A stretch of 64,000 bases of DNA from a virus: IMG/VR virus record IMGVR_UViG_3300030099_006646, positions 62,001 to 126,000 of that record; one strand, written 5' to 3'. Position numbers and translations under genes: made by a program. A model generated the notes under the pieces. It saw only the letters and a program-made list of their open reading frames with translations, made no database searches and was not told where the DNA came from. This document shows, in pieces, positions 33,829 through 43,646 of this stretch; position 1 is the first letter of the stretch, and every line of letters begins with the position of its first letter.

Positions 33829-36282
33829 ATGGCTGAAGAAACAGATGTAGAAAGTGTGGTCCAGAGAGTCGCTGCTCTTCAAAAAGAAAAAGCTTTGCTG
33901 GATACCATTAGAGATGCTTATAACGATATAGCTGGCAAGAAGTCAGAAATAACAGAAGCACAGCGAAACGATTTAGACAAGCTTCAAGAAGAGTATGATG
34001 TTCAAAAGCAGCTTTTTGATGAATCAGCTAAACAGGTCAAACTCCTCACAGAAAAAGTAGATCTCGGAAAAGAACTCACAGAAGATGAGCAGGACCGCTT
34101 AAAAGCAGCGGAGAAGATTGCTGAAGGAGCCGCAAAAGAGCTTGGCACCAAAAAAGCTTTGCTTAAGATAGGTCAAAAACAAAACGACGCAATGGAAGAC
34201 TTGCAAGACGGCTTTTCTTCTCTTCTTCTTAGAGTGACTGGCGTTGGTGATGCCTGGAAAAGAGGTATTATTGGACAATTCCTAAAAGCTAAGAAAGAAG
34301 GCTTATCTCTAGGAGATATGTTCAAAAAACTGGGCGAAACATTCAAAAAGCAGTTCACCATTGGAAATATAGTTGGTTCTTTAGCTGCTAGTATGGCTCA
34401 AATAACAGCCCAGGCTATTTTCTCTATCGATCAAGCTCAAGCAGATTTTGTTAAGACTGTCGGAACTTCAATGACGTCAGAAGACAAAAAAGTTGTCGCG
34501 GAGATCTCAGAAGAACAACACAAGTTTGGGATGACCATTGAAGAAAACACTGCTAATCTTGGCAAGTTAAGAAGTCAAATCTCTGGTTTTAGAAACCTTA
34601 CTATGGAAACTCAAGCGGAAGTTTTGAAAGCGACAAATCAATTTGAAGCTCTTGGCATTGCAACAGAAAACTCAGCACAGTTTATTGATTTTGCTACAAA
34701 AGCAATGGGGAAATCCGCTACAGGTGCTATTGACATGCAAAAGCAGCTTTTTGGTCTTTCTCAGATAGTGTCTGCTTCTGGCGACCAGCTTATGCAACAA
34801 ATGCAACAAATGGGCGGCGATTTAGCACAGTTTGGAGACAACATGGGTCAAGAGTTTACAAACTTGGCTTTATTGGCAGACAAGACAGGTGTCTCGATGG
34901 ACAAACTGGTCGGCATCGCTAAAAAGTTTGACACTTTCCGAGGCGCAGCTTCAGCAGTTGGTCGTTTGAACACTCTTCTTGGTCGAAATCTTATTGACAT
35001 GAAAAAGATTGTAGGATTAGATTTTGCAGATAAAATTAAATATCTCTCCGAACAGCTTAATAAATCTGGTCAAAGTTTTGAGACAATGGGTCGCCACAGA
35101 AAACAAGCTTTTGCAGCAGCCTTAGAAACAGATGTCGCTACAATGATGCAGGTTGTAACAGGAGCAGCAGATGCACAGGAAAAGAAGTTTGAAGAACTTG
35201 GCGTAACTAACGAAGAAATGGCAGAAGCTGCAAAATCAGCAACACCTATCATGAGAATGCTCAAGGCATCTTTGCAAAAGCTTCTTGTGGCTGCTCAACC
35301 AATTATAGAAATGTTCAGGAGCATTGTCGAAGCTTTTGCTTCTATGTCTCCTGAGACAAAGAAAATGATTGGATATGTTATAGGGGTTATTGCAGCCCTT
35401 AAAGGACTTACAATGCTCGGCGGGCTTCTTGCTCCTTTGTTTACTCTAATGAAAGCAGGCTTTGCAGCTTTGTCCGTTTCCGCACCTGCCGCTGGTGCAG
35501 GTATTGCTACAATGATTAAAACGGTAGGAACTGCGGCTGTAGCTGCCGGTAAAGGCATTCTTGTTTTCGGAGGTTTTGCCCTTGCCCTCGGAGGCGTAGC
35601 TGCCGCAGTATTTCTTTTAGGAAAAGCTTTTGCCGAGCTTATAACCATAGATATGGGAGATTTTGTTTCCGTAATTGGAGCACTTGTTACTTCTATGCTT
35701 GGTTTTGCCGTAGCGGGAGTTTCGGCTTTGATCGGCTTGGCGGCATTTTCTATTGGGCTGGGTCTTTTGGGTATCGCGCTACTTACTGTCAAGACCGAAG
35801 ATCTTAGAGCGATGGCTGATCTGTTCATGGCAGTTGCAAAAATGCCAAATCCACCCTGGCAGTCCTGGACAGAAGGTCTTGATAAATTCTCTGATGCAGT
35901 AGAAAATAATATCGGAAAGATTTTACCAGGATTAACTTCTTTAATGCTGGCTATGGGCTTGATTGATATCTTAGGTAAAGGCGAAGGCATGGAAGCCACT
36001 GTCAAACTAGTGACTGCGATGGGAGAAATAGATGAATCTTCAGTAGAAGGCTTGGAGGCAACAACTACACTTGTAAAAGAGCTAAGACTCGCAGCAGAGG
36101 CAGATACGGCGGAAGCAATGGAAAAGCTTCTTAAAGCGGTAGACACAGCATTTAAGAAAAAACAGGAAATGGCACCCATTATTGTAAAAATTGGAGAGTA
36201 CGAGTTATTTAAACTCATGGACAAGAAAGCAAGCAAGTCAATAAACCCAGGTATGTCTGGTTACTTTCAATCATTAAAATAG
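33829..36282 (+). CDS. Tape measure protein
   Basis: 817 residues. Long N-terminal coiled coil (about 1-110), a helical Ala/Gln-rich middle (QLMQQMQQMGGDLAQFG), and a cluster of very hydrophobic segments at about 505-640 (VIGVIAALKGLTMLGGLLAPL, GLAAFSIGLGLLGIALL) as in tape measure proteins, which can pass into the host membrane. The position after the tail chaperone pair supports it. T4's gp29 is 590 residues; tail length should scale with this protein, so a somewhat longer tail is expected. Confidence 0.85.
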   Translation: MAEETDVESVVQRVAALQKEKALLDTIRDAYNDIAGKKSEITEAQRNDLDKLQEEYDVQKQLFDESAKQVKLLTEKVDLGKELTEDEQDRLKAAEKIAEGAAKELGTKKALLKIGQKQNDAMEDLQDGFSSLLLRVTGVGDAWKRGIIGQFLKAKKEGLSLGDMFKKLGETFKKQFTIGNIVGSLAASMAQITAQAIFSIDQAQADFVKTVGTSMTSEDKKVVAEISEEQHKFGMTIEENTANLGKLRSQISGFRNLTMETQAEVLKATNQFEALGIATENSAQFIDFATKAMGKSATGAIDMQKQLFGLSQIVSASGDQLMQQMQQMGGDLAQFGDNMGQEFTNLALLADKTGVSMDKLVGIAKKFDTFRGAASAVGRLNTLLGRNLIDMKKIVGLDFADKIKYLSEQLNKSGQSFETMGRHRKQAFAAALETDVATMMQVVTGAADAQEKKFEELGVTNEEMAEAAKSATPIMRMLKASLQKLLVAAQPIIEMFRSIVEAFASMSPETKKMIGYVIGVIAALKGLTMLGGLLAPLFTLMKAGFAALSVSAPAAGAGIATMIKTVGTAAVAAGKGILVFGGFALALGGVAAAVFLLGKAFAELITIDMGDFVSVIGALVTSMLGFAVAGVSALIGLAAFSIGLGLLGIALLTVKTEDLRAMADLFMAVAKMPNPPWQSWTEGLDKFSDAVENNIGKILPGLTSLMLAMGLIDILGKGEGMEATVKLVTAMGEIDESSVEGLEATTTLVKELRLAAEADTAEAMEKLLKAVDTAFKKKQEMAPIIVKIGEYELFKLMDKKASKSINPGMSGYFQSLK

Positions 36283-36295
36283 AGGACATTGACAA

Positions 36296-37231
36296 ATGGC
36301 AGATTTTAAAAATTTTACAACAAATTTCAATGATCCGAGTACTTCTTTTGCAAATCAGAAAAAAGGATTGACTCTTCGTCTATGGTCTATAACTTATATG
36401 AAAAAAGCTTCAGAGGAAATAGTTTTTAAAGCTTTCCTTACGGACTTTTCTGATGAATATACATCAAACTGGACAGAAGATGTAGTCTATGGAAGAATGG
36501 ACCCTCTCTCTGTTTTCCAAAACACTCAAAGAGTGGCTAATGTTGCTTTAGACATTCCAGCCTCTAGCGAAGCAGAAGCTAAAAGTAATTTGATAAAAGT
36601 TCAAAACCTAGTAAAAGGAGTTTATCCTGTTTATGAATCGATTACTGGAGTTCCAGTTCTTCAAGGAGCACCATTATGGAAAGTCAAACTTAGTAATCTA
36701 TTGACTTCAAGCCCTTCTGTTAATTCTACAGCCAAGTCGGGTGGATTAACTTGCAGACTAGGAGGCGTCACATTTCTTCCAGATTTTGAGCCTGGAATGT
36801 TTATAGATAATGGTAAAATGTATCCAAAAAATATAAAATTAAGTCTTAGTTTTTATATATTTCATGATCATACTGTTGGTTTTGATTCTAACAAGCGCTT
36901 TCAATCAAAGAATAGCTTGAACTTTCCATATGCCGCTGGCGCTCTTAATACATACGACGAAAGTAAAGTTGATGGCGGCGCAACCATTGTCGTTGACGGC
37001 GCTCCTATGTCAGGAGATCCAAATGATCCAAATTTCAGTACATCTGGATTTAGCTCTGCTGATCCAAATGCTGGACTTACTCCTGATGGAGAACAAGAGC
37101 AACCATCTCCAACTTCTAAGCCTGCTTCGCTTGAGCCCGAAGACGGCACAAATCCTCAAAATGGCAAATCAAAGGGAATAAAGAACAAAGTAAGCAAAAA
37201 TAAAGTCAAAAGCATGACAAGTGGAGGTTAA
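36296..37231 (+). CDS. Tail tube/baseplate initiator protein (gp54/gp48-like)
   Basis: 311 residues, close to T4 gp54 (320). Beta-rich core (EIVFKAFLTDFSDEYTSNW, EDVVYGRMDPLSVFQNTQR, KMYPKNIKLSLSFYIF) resembles tube-like domains of tail-tube initiators. The C-terminal 90 residues are Pro/Asp/Ser-rich and then basic, probably disordered. It follows the tape measure gene, where tube-initiator proteins are usual. Gp48 is an equally good match. Confidence 0.6.
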   Translation: MADFKNFTTNFNDPSTSFANQKKGLTLRLWSITYMKKASEEIVFKAFLTDFSDEYTSNWTEDVVYGRMDPLSVFQNTQRVANVALDIPASSEAEAKSNLIKVQNLVKGVYPVYESITGVPVLQGAPLWKVKLSNLLTSSPSVNSTAKSGGLTCRLGGVTFLPDFEPGMFIDNGKMYPKNIKLSLSFYIFHDHTVGFDSNKRFQSKNSLNFPYAAGALNTYDESKVDGGATIVVDGAPMSGDPNDPNFSTSGFSSADPNAGLTPDGEQEQPSPTSKPASLEPEDGTNPQNGKSKGIKNKVSKNKVKSMTSGG

Positions 37232-37233
37232 AA

Positions 37234-37569
37234 ATGAGAAATAACTCAAGAGATGCATTTTTCAATGCAACAGAGGAATATGAAAATATTCTTTCTAAGA
37301 GAAATCTAAAAAAAATATTACAATACGACACTCCTACAATTTCAACCTTAAGCGAAGATGATTATGATTTTATAACATTCGTGGAGCATACCTGGAAAAC
37401 CGGAGATAGATTTTACAAGTTGGCAAATATCTATTATAATGAACCAAAATACTGGTGGTTGATTGCGCTTGTAAACGAAAAGCCAACAGAAGCTCACTGC
37501 AAAGCAGGTGATTTAATCATGATTCCAACTCCGCTAACAGAAGTATTATCATTAATAGAGTATAGTTAA
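37234..37569 (+). CDS. Baseplate wedge protein with LysM-like fold (gp53-like)
   Basis: 111 residues. After an N-terminal helix comes WKTGDRFYKLANIYYNEPKYW...VNEKPTEAHCKAGDLIMIPTP, a LysM-like pattern (GDxxxxIA...PGDxLxIP). T4 gp53 is a baseplate wedge protein with a LysM domain, 196 residues long; here only the LysM part seems to be present. Two-base gap on both sides. Confidence 0.68.
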   Translation: MRNNSRDAFFNATEEYENILSKRNLKKILQYDTPTISTLSEDDYDFITFVEHTWKTGDRFYKLANIYYNEPKYWWLIALVNEKPTEAHCKAGDLIMIPTPLTEVLSLIEYS

Positions 37570-37570
37570 A

Positions 37571-40500
37571 ATGTCACTTAAAGATCCCTCAAAATTTTTC
37601 AGCAACGACAAAGAGTTCAGAGACTGGACTTTTTTTAGTGTTCGCGGAACTGGCGGCAAAACAAACGGAGTCACTATAGGACCAGAAGGTAAAGTGGGCG
37701 CTTGTACTGGGATAACTTTCGAACAAATGAAAAAAATGTATGATGCATTTGGCGATATTGATTTGACAAAATGCATTTCATGGTCTTATAAGCTTCTCTG
37801 GGAAGCCGTGGAAAGACAAGTGAAACAATTTCCCAACTCTCCCATGTCAAAGGCGGGAAACAGCGGCTATATTTCATACTGGAACAAAATGGAGTGGTGG
37901 GATGGAATGGCGCACTTTGAACCCACCGAACGCGAGTGGAATCAAGAAGAGATCATCGATGAAATATTTGGGGTAAATGGCATGGGAGCTGCTAATGAAC
38001 TAACTGGTCGATTGAGCGTAGTGAGCGACGGCGGCAGTCAAATAAAGATACCCGGCTTATATGGTAATCTAAACTCTGGCGAGCAAAAACTTGTACGAAT
38101 AATGGAAAGTCTGGGCGGCGGGGAGACTTACCCTTCAGCAATGGCGAAACTCACAAGCGACCATCCCGGCTTGGCAAAGATGGTTCGCAACGACAAGATG
38201 GGAACGCTTGCCACCTACGGACTGTGGACCCGTAAAGCAGAGAATTTCCCATACAGAACATTTGTTTTTACTCCAATTCGCCGTCATAATGATGAAGCTT
38301 TCGGAGGTAGACCTTCTTTTGATAGACCTAAATGTCCTAAATGGCTTGATGCCTGGTGTCTAAAATATGTAGAAAAGGATTACTATTTTTGGTGGCATAG
38401 CTCACCAGTCGCAGGCGAACAGCATGGCTGGAGAGGTGCTCCATACAGAAAAGAAGCAAAAGGGGAAATTAAAGATTGGACACCTCGTAGTTATTCTCAA
38501 AGAAAAAGGAACATGGACCCTCTTGTTCAGCAGACTTTTGAATTTCACAGAGGCTGGGAGACACTTGATAACCTGACGGGGCATGGCAAAACTGGGGTTA
38601 AGGACACTTTTGCAACCAAGACGGATAAGTATAAAACTCATTATTCTGCTTACAATCCTTTTACGGACGATAATGGAGCCCCTTATTCGTCGAAAGAAGC
38701 ATGGAATCTCGCAAACGAGACAACAGGTGGGAATCCAAAATTTGAACAATGGGCAGGTGGCACTTGGAATGGCGGTGATTCCAACATTCTCTTATGGTAC
38801 GAAAATAAGATTACTAACGGCGAAAGCATGCTTAATATTGCCGAGTTTACAAGGGGTGCGGACGACCTTAAAGCAGCTTGGTATCCTGGCGGTTATCAAA
38901 AACATGATATTGAAACCATAATTCACACATTAAGGCATGGTCCAGGATTCGCCGGAGGCAGTCTGGAAAATAAAACTAAGCTTAAGCAATGGGTCGATGA
39001 TATTTTTGCAAGACAACTTGGCATGGGAAGAAACCCAAGTGATTTTGGCACCCGCGATGGTGAAATACCTGTTGAGAACGAAAAAATTAACATACTCCAG
39101 AAAGGCAAATCTTACCAAAATCTTCGATGGTATCTTTTAGATCCTGTCTACAAAGTTCAAGTTAATAGACCTTGGATGATGTGGTCAATGAGATTGGTTC
39201 TGTATATCATTGATTGCGTTAATAACGGAGTCTTTAAAAATCTACCAAAAGATGCAAAGCCGTTTTCAAAAGACTCAAAGTGGGGAAAATATTTCCTTAA
39301 GTTTCTTATTAATATTATTTGGCAAATGTTCGAGAAGTTCGCCAAGATTAAGAAAGCAGTTGATAATGCTCAAAAAGAGAATGATAAAGTAGATGCCAAA
39401 TCATCTGGAGTAGCTAAAAGCAAAAATGTTGCCAAACAAATAAGAAAAAACATGCAATGTTTCATGTTGAACTTGATTGATGAGTTTGAAAACTATCACC
39501 ATTCTTTTGGCTCTAAAGATATAAAAAATTATGAATTTCTAAGGATAACAGGTCCAAACACAAATATTTTTAATCTGATAGGCTACAAACCTAGAACTAT
39601 CAATAGGATGCTGAATATCCAGCCACATCAATTGGCGATGATGCAACCTAGAATCAAACTTTATAAAGAAAGAAAAACTAGAAAAGCTAACTCGAAAATG
39701 TTTGAAACTTATACAGTAGAAGTTGAAGGTCCATTTAGCACCCACACAAACACATCTACATTACAAACCATGCTCCAAGCGGGAGGTGGTCGTTCTATGG
39801 GGGCTGGTATTAAAGAAATTGTCTACAAAGCACACAGTGGAGATAAAGACTTTGATACCCCGCATACAACTGAAGTAGAAATTACTTTTATATTCAATAC
39901 ATTACAGGAGATATTTTTAAACTTTCCTTCTTTCGATCCGAAAGGAAAGGTGTCTTTTCCTTATGGAGTTGACCCTAAATATGCCTCGCTGGCTGGCTCT
40001 AATGACAAAGAAAAATTAAAAAGAATACCTGCTTCTTACGCAGAACTAGTATTTCCTATTAATACTAAAAATACTGATTTTCTTCAAGTTATATCCATGT
40101 CAGAAGAATCTGCCAATGTTATTCTTGAGGTTGGATGGACAACCCCCGAAGATATCAAAAAACTTAACGAACAAGATTCAAAGTTTTTTAAAAACTTAAA
40201 TGAACAATCTTTATTTAAATCTTATGTTTTGAATCCTTATGATTCTGAGTTTAATTTCACAAATGAAGGTCAAGTAGAGTTAATAGCAAGATATTACGGC
40301 ATAGAAAGGTCTTTAGAGGTAAATCCAAAAAATAAACTTTTTCCTGCCGCTGGTCAAGCTCAAATAGCAGGCAAAGAATCTTTAGATCAAAACCAGACAC
40401 TAAAGACCAACGTGGAAAAACTTCGCAAGTTAGAGCAACTGCAAAACTCTGGTAAAGTATTGACCAGAAGACAAACCTCAGATCTTGCCAATTTTAAAGA

Positions 40501-42292
40501 AATTATAAAAAGGGAAGTTTTGTATGCTAAAGCAAATCAGTATGATGATTACGTGCGTCATCAACTTTCTGACTTTCTATCATCAATTTTTGACGAGGAC
40601 AGAAATATTTATACTTGCGCCGTTCCCAAGGCATTTCTCGGAGCCCGCTCCGATGGAAATGTTTTAAAATGGTCTCCAACAAGAGATATTAATATGCTTA
40701 GAGACTCGCCCAGGACTGTTCAAAGAGGCGTCGGCTCGAAAGCAACAACTTTGAGCAAAGTCAAAGGAGGTATTAGCAAAGGAGTCAAAGAAAACAACGC
40801 AAATGTAGACGAAGAACAACTTAAACTTAAGATTGGTCAACTGAGGATAAAGTTAACACTTGAAAAAAAGACCGAAGAGGAAATAAAAAAAGAAATTCAA
40901 AAGTTAAGAGATGAGTTTGAAAAGTCTAAAAAAGTATCGAAAATGAGCAGTACAATCAAAAAGAACGCCACTGAAGCTTTGAAAAGCCACGGCGCAGGCT
41001 TTGATACTTCAAAAGATGTTTGGCCAATTCATTTTGTTTATTTTGGAGATCTTGTACAGGCAGTGTTTAGAGAGTCTTTTAAATCATATAAGTTTTTTGC
41101 TGGAAACATCGGTGTTGAGGACGATCTGGGACCCACTGAAAAACTCAACTATATCTTAGGAACTGTTCTTGTTCCTATCGTCAAAGGAGAAAATCAAGTT
41201 CTCTATTCTATAAACATTGCTGATATTCCATTGACTTTATCTCATTTTTCAAATTATATTGTAGAAAAGCTAGTCTCCCCACAGGCGTATAAAATGACTA
41301 GATACAACTTTATTCAAGGTCTTTTAAAAAGCATCTTAAGAGATTATTTCAACTCAGATTGTTTTGTAGGGCAAGTAGATATACAAAGAACTACTCCTCA
41401 AACTGTATTGTTCAGTATGCCTTCTTTTAGTAAAAAAGATAAAAAGGGAGATGGTACTGGAGGAATATGGAAACTGTCTGGTTTCAAGGGTAAGAAACGC
41501 GACCTTGGCAGGTCATATACAAAAAATACCTTCAAAGCTAGAATGCAACAGTTTGAAACAAATATCAAGGCTAACTCTAAAGATATAAGCAAGAGACCGC
41601 ATTATAAATATGTCTTTTTAGGATCTAGAGGTCTAACTAGACAATCTTACGACAGAAAATCTGATCTTCAAGATAACATACATCATTTTTATTTTGGAGC
41701 AGGAAAAGGATTGGTTAAAAATGTATCTTTCAAATCAGAAGAATTGCCACATCAAACCGAAGCTCTGCTTTTAGAAGGAATTTCAGCAGTGAATCCACAA
41801 GCAACGGCTTTTATCCCTCGATTGTTTAACTGTTCTTTAACAATGATAGGAAACTCGCTGTTCGATCCAGGTCATACTTTTTTTGTTGATCCCACAATGG
41901 GAACCATGATTGGTCAAACTGGCAGGAAAAAAGACAATGCAGGTATAAATGTTATTAAGGATACAGGACTCGGCGGCTATTTTTATGTTGCTTCTGTAGA
42001 AACCAGAATTGGACCAGGAGTATATGAGACTGTCCTTGAGGGCATCAAGACAGGTGTTGCCAAGAAAGGGGACAATAAACGACCGTTCTATCCAGCTCCA
42101 ACAGAAGAGATAAAAGACAAAGGGGTGCCGTATACTTCTCCTGAAAATGCTAGGGACAAAAAGCTAGGCGCAGGAAAAGGTAAAAAACCAAAACCTACGC
42201 CAGAACAAGCAGCAGCAGCAGCAGCTCAACAAGCTATGGAAGGGATATCAGGCATCGGAAAAGCGACGTCAGCCTGGACAGAACTCTTTTAG
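37571..42292 (+). CDS. Giant baseplate-region virion protein, unknown
   Basis: 1573 residues, the largest in the window. The first 600 residues are rich in Trp, Gly and Tyr and look globular. Later parts are mixed alpha/beta with a coiled coil (KLKIGQLRIKLTLEKKTEEE, about 1075-1120). The C-terminal region has ETVLEGIKTGVA and a low-complexity end with a poly-Ala run from a GCA repeat near 42211. It lies between gp53-like and another unknown, where T4-type phages keep baseplate wedge proteins. No catalytic motif was recognised. Confidence 0.6.
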   Translation: MSLKDPSKFFSNDKEFRDWTFFSVRGTGGKTNGVTIGPEGKVGACTGITFEQMKKMYDAFGDIDLTKCISWSYKLLWEAVERQVKQFPNSPMSKAGNSGYISYWNKMEWWDGMAHFEPTEREWNQEEIIDEIFGVNGMGAANELTGRLSVVSDGGSQIKIPGLYGNLNSGEQKLVRIMESLGGGETYPSAMAKLTSDHPGLAKMVRNDKMGTLATYGLWTRKAENFPYRTFVFTPIRRHNDEAFGGRPSFDRPKCPKWLDAWCLKYVEKDYYFWWHSSPVAGEQHGWRGAPYRKEAKGEIKDWTPRSYSQRKRNMDPLVQQTFEFHRGWETLDNLTGHGKTGVKDTFATKTDKYKTHYSAYNPFTDDNGAPYSSKEAWNLANETTGGNPKFEQWAGGTWNGGDSNILLWYENKITNGESMLNIAEFTRGADDLKAAWYPGGYQKHDIETIIHTLRHGPGFAGGSLENKTKLKQWVDDIFARQLGMGRNPSDFGTRDGEIPVENEKINILQKGKSYQNLRWYLLDPVYKVQVNRPWMMWSMRLVLYIIDCVNNGVFKNLPKDAKPFSKDSKWGKYFLKFLINIIWQMFEKFAKIKKAVDNAQKENDKVDAKSSGVAKSKNVAKQIRKNMQCFMLNLIDEFENYHHSFGSKDIKNYEFLRITGPNTNIFNLIGYKPRTINRMLNIQPHQLAMMQPRIKLYKERKTRKANSKMFETYTVEVEGPFSTHTNTSTLQTMLQAGGGRSMGAGIKEIVYKAHSGDKDFDTPHTTEVEITFIFNTLQEIFLNFPSFDPKGKVSFPYGVDPKYASLAGSNDKEKLKRIPASYAELVFPINTKNTDFLQVISMSEESANVILEVGWTTPEDIKKLNEQDSKFFKNLNEQSLFKSYVLNPYDSEFNFTNEGQVELIARYYGIERSLEVNPKNKLFPAAGQAQIAGKESLDQNQTLKTNVEKLRKLEQLQNSGKVLTRRQTSDLANFKEIIKREVLYAKANQYDDYVRHQLSDFLSSIFDEDRNIYTCAVPKAFLGARSDGNVLKWSPTRDINMLRDSPRTVQRGVGSKATTLSKVKGGISKGVKENNANVDEEQLKLKIGQLRIKLTLEKKTEEEIKKEIQKLRDEFEKSKKVSKMSSTIKKNATEALKSHGAGFDTSKDVWPIHFVYFGDLVQAVFRESFKSYKFFAGNIGVEDDLGPTEKLNYILGTVLVPIVKGENQVLYSINIADIPLTLSHFSNYIVEKLVSPQAYKMTRYNFIQGLLKSILRDYFNSDCFVGQVDIQRTTPQTVLFSMPSFSKKDKKGDGTGGIWKLSGFKGKKRDLGRSYTKNTFKARMQQFETNIKANSKDISKRPHYKYVFLGSRGLTRQSYDRKSDLQDNIHHFYFGAGKGLVKNVSFKSEELPHQTEALLLEGISAVNPQATAFIPRLFNCSLTMIGNSLFDPGHTFFVDPTMGTMIGQTGRKKDNAGINVIKDTGLGGYFYVASVETRIGPGVYETVLEGIKTGVAKKGDNKRPFYPAPTEEIKDKGVPYTSPENARDKKLGAGKGKKPKPTPEQAAAAAAQQAMEGISGIGKATSAWTELF

Positions 42293-42303
42293 GTATTTAA
42301 ACA

Positions 42304-43638
42304 ATGGTTGAAGAATATTATGCAAAAAACAACTTAGATCCGAAAATGGCTTTTAATGAAAGGGCAATGTATAAAGAATTTGCCATGCAGGCATACGACG
42401 ATTTAAACTTGACAGACTTTCTTTATGGCAATCCTTTTTATGGAAAAATAGACAGAGAAGGATATGCTGTTATTCTTGATGAGTCTCATTTAAAGCAGTA
42501 CGAAACAGATACTACTTTATTTGGTTTAAATTTTGTTGTTGACGCTTTCGAAGATTTTAAGGTTAAGTTTATATATGAAGTAACAGAGAAACTAGGAATC
42601 GCTAACTACAGCACAAGATTCATGAAATTTCTACCTAAAAGAGCCTGGATTAGCGCACATCAAGAGTATCATCAGTATCAGAAAGACATATACTCTATTA
42701 TATATCAAACAATGTTCGGAAATAAAACCTTGCGAAAGAAGTATTGCAATTTTAAAAAGTTTCTAGATTTTTATTTTACTTCTATGGCTGGTGTAGCTAG
42801 GAACAGTCCAGTAACAAAGACAGCTTTTATGAAAAGCAACCTTTCTTCTCCTGGGGTTAGCGGATTAACTATAGACCTGTTTTCGAAGATTCGCGCAGAT
42901 GACGATTTAAAGAAAAAAGATTTTTTGGAAGATAAGTTCTTAGATTTTTTTATTAGAACAGCGATTGAGCATGGTCTGTCATTAGATGTTAATGTTCCTT
43001 GGCGACTCGTTGCTCGTTTAGACTCTCCGCATATGAAAAAATATATGAGACAAAGAAATCTAACAATTGAAAATGTCTTTGATAATGCTTATAATAGGGT
43101 ATACAAAACAGAATACGATGATTTTAAGCTTACAGCAAGAGAATATTACAATGGCATCGTTACTAATTTTTCTGAAGAAAGTTTCCCTGATTATAATAAA
43201 AAAGGAAAGATGTTTATAAACTCTATAAAAAGAGAATACGTTTCAGAAATTGATGTTGAAAATATGCCTGAAATGTTCTGGCTTGAAAAATATTTCCTTA
43301 TAAGAAATATAGAGAATGGAAAAACTATGTCAAGAAAAGAGCAAAAAGAAACAAACAAGAAGATTGGAAATTTCTATAGGAAATATGGCTTGAGCAAAAC
43401 TTTAGATATGGTAGAGAAAAGACTTATTAAACTTGACCCAACAGCCATTCCAAAAAACAGAAAAGAAAAGTTTAACTATGGAAAGCTAAATCCTAGCACC
43501 AACATCTACTCTGGAAAGCCAGAGAAAGTCATGGAAAAGAAAAAGAAAGATAAAGACACTTTCTCTACCACCACTAACATCCATACAGGACAAATCACTG
43601 GCGGCTCAACCAGCGGCGGTGGTTCTAGCTCGTACTAA
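42304..43638 (+). CDS. Virion protein of the baseplate region, unknown
   Basis: 444 residues, basic, rich in Phe, Tyr and Lys. No membrane segment. The motif KSNLSSPGVSGLTIDLFSK (about 180-198) and the region DVNVPWRLVARLDSPHMKKY look like conserved blocks. The last 50 residues are Lys- then Gly/Ser-rich and probably disordered. It follows the 1573-residue gene after 11 bases and ends the tail operon. Function unknown. Confidence 0.55.
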   Translation: MVEEYYAKNNLDPKMAFNERAMYKEFAMQAYDDLNLTDFLYGNPFYGKIDREGYAVILDESHLKQYETDTTLFGLNFVVDAFEDFKVKFIYEVTEKLGIANYSTRFMKFLPKRAWISAHQEYHQYQKDIYSIIYQTMFGNKTLRKKYCNFKKFLDFYFTSMAGVARNSPVTKTAFMKSNLSSPGVSGLTIDLFSKIRADDDLKKKDFLEDKFLDFFIRTAIEHGLSLDVNVPWRLVARLDSPHMKKYMRQRNLTIENVFDNAYNRVYKTEYDDFKLTAREYYNGIVTNFSEESFPDYNKKGKMFINSIKREYVSEIDVENMPEMFWLEKYFLIRNIENGKTMSRKEQKETNKKIGNFYRKYGLSKTLDMVEKRLIKLDPTAIPKNRKEKFNYGKLNPSTNIYSGKPEKVMEKKKKDKDTFSTTTNIHTGQITGGSTSGGGSSSY

Positions 43639-43646
43639 GAGGATAA

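Noticed and set aside
42205-42240. GCA/CAG triplet run as a microsatellite or regulatory repeat
   Set aside because: Only a few units, in frame, coding a short Ala run near a protein end; no sign of slippage effects.
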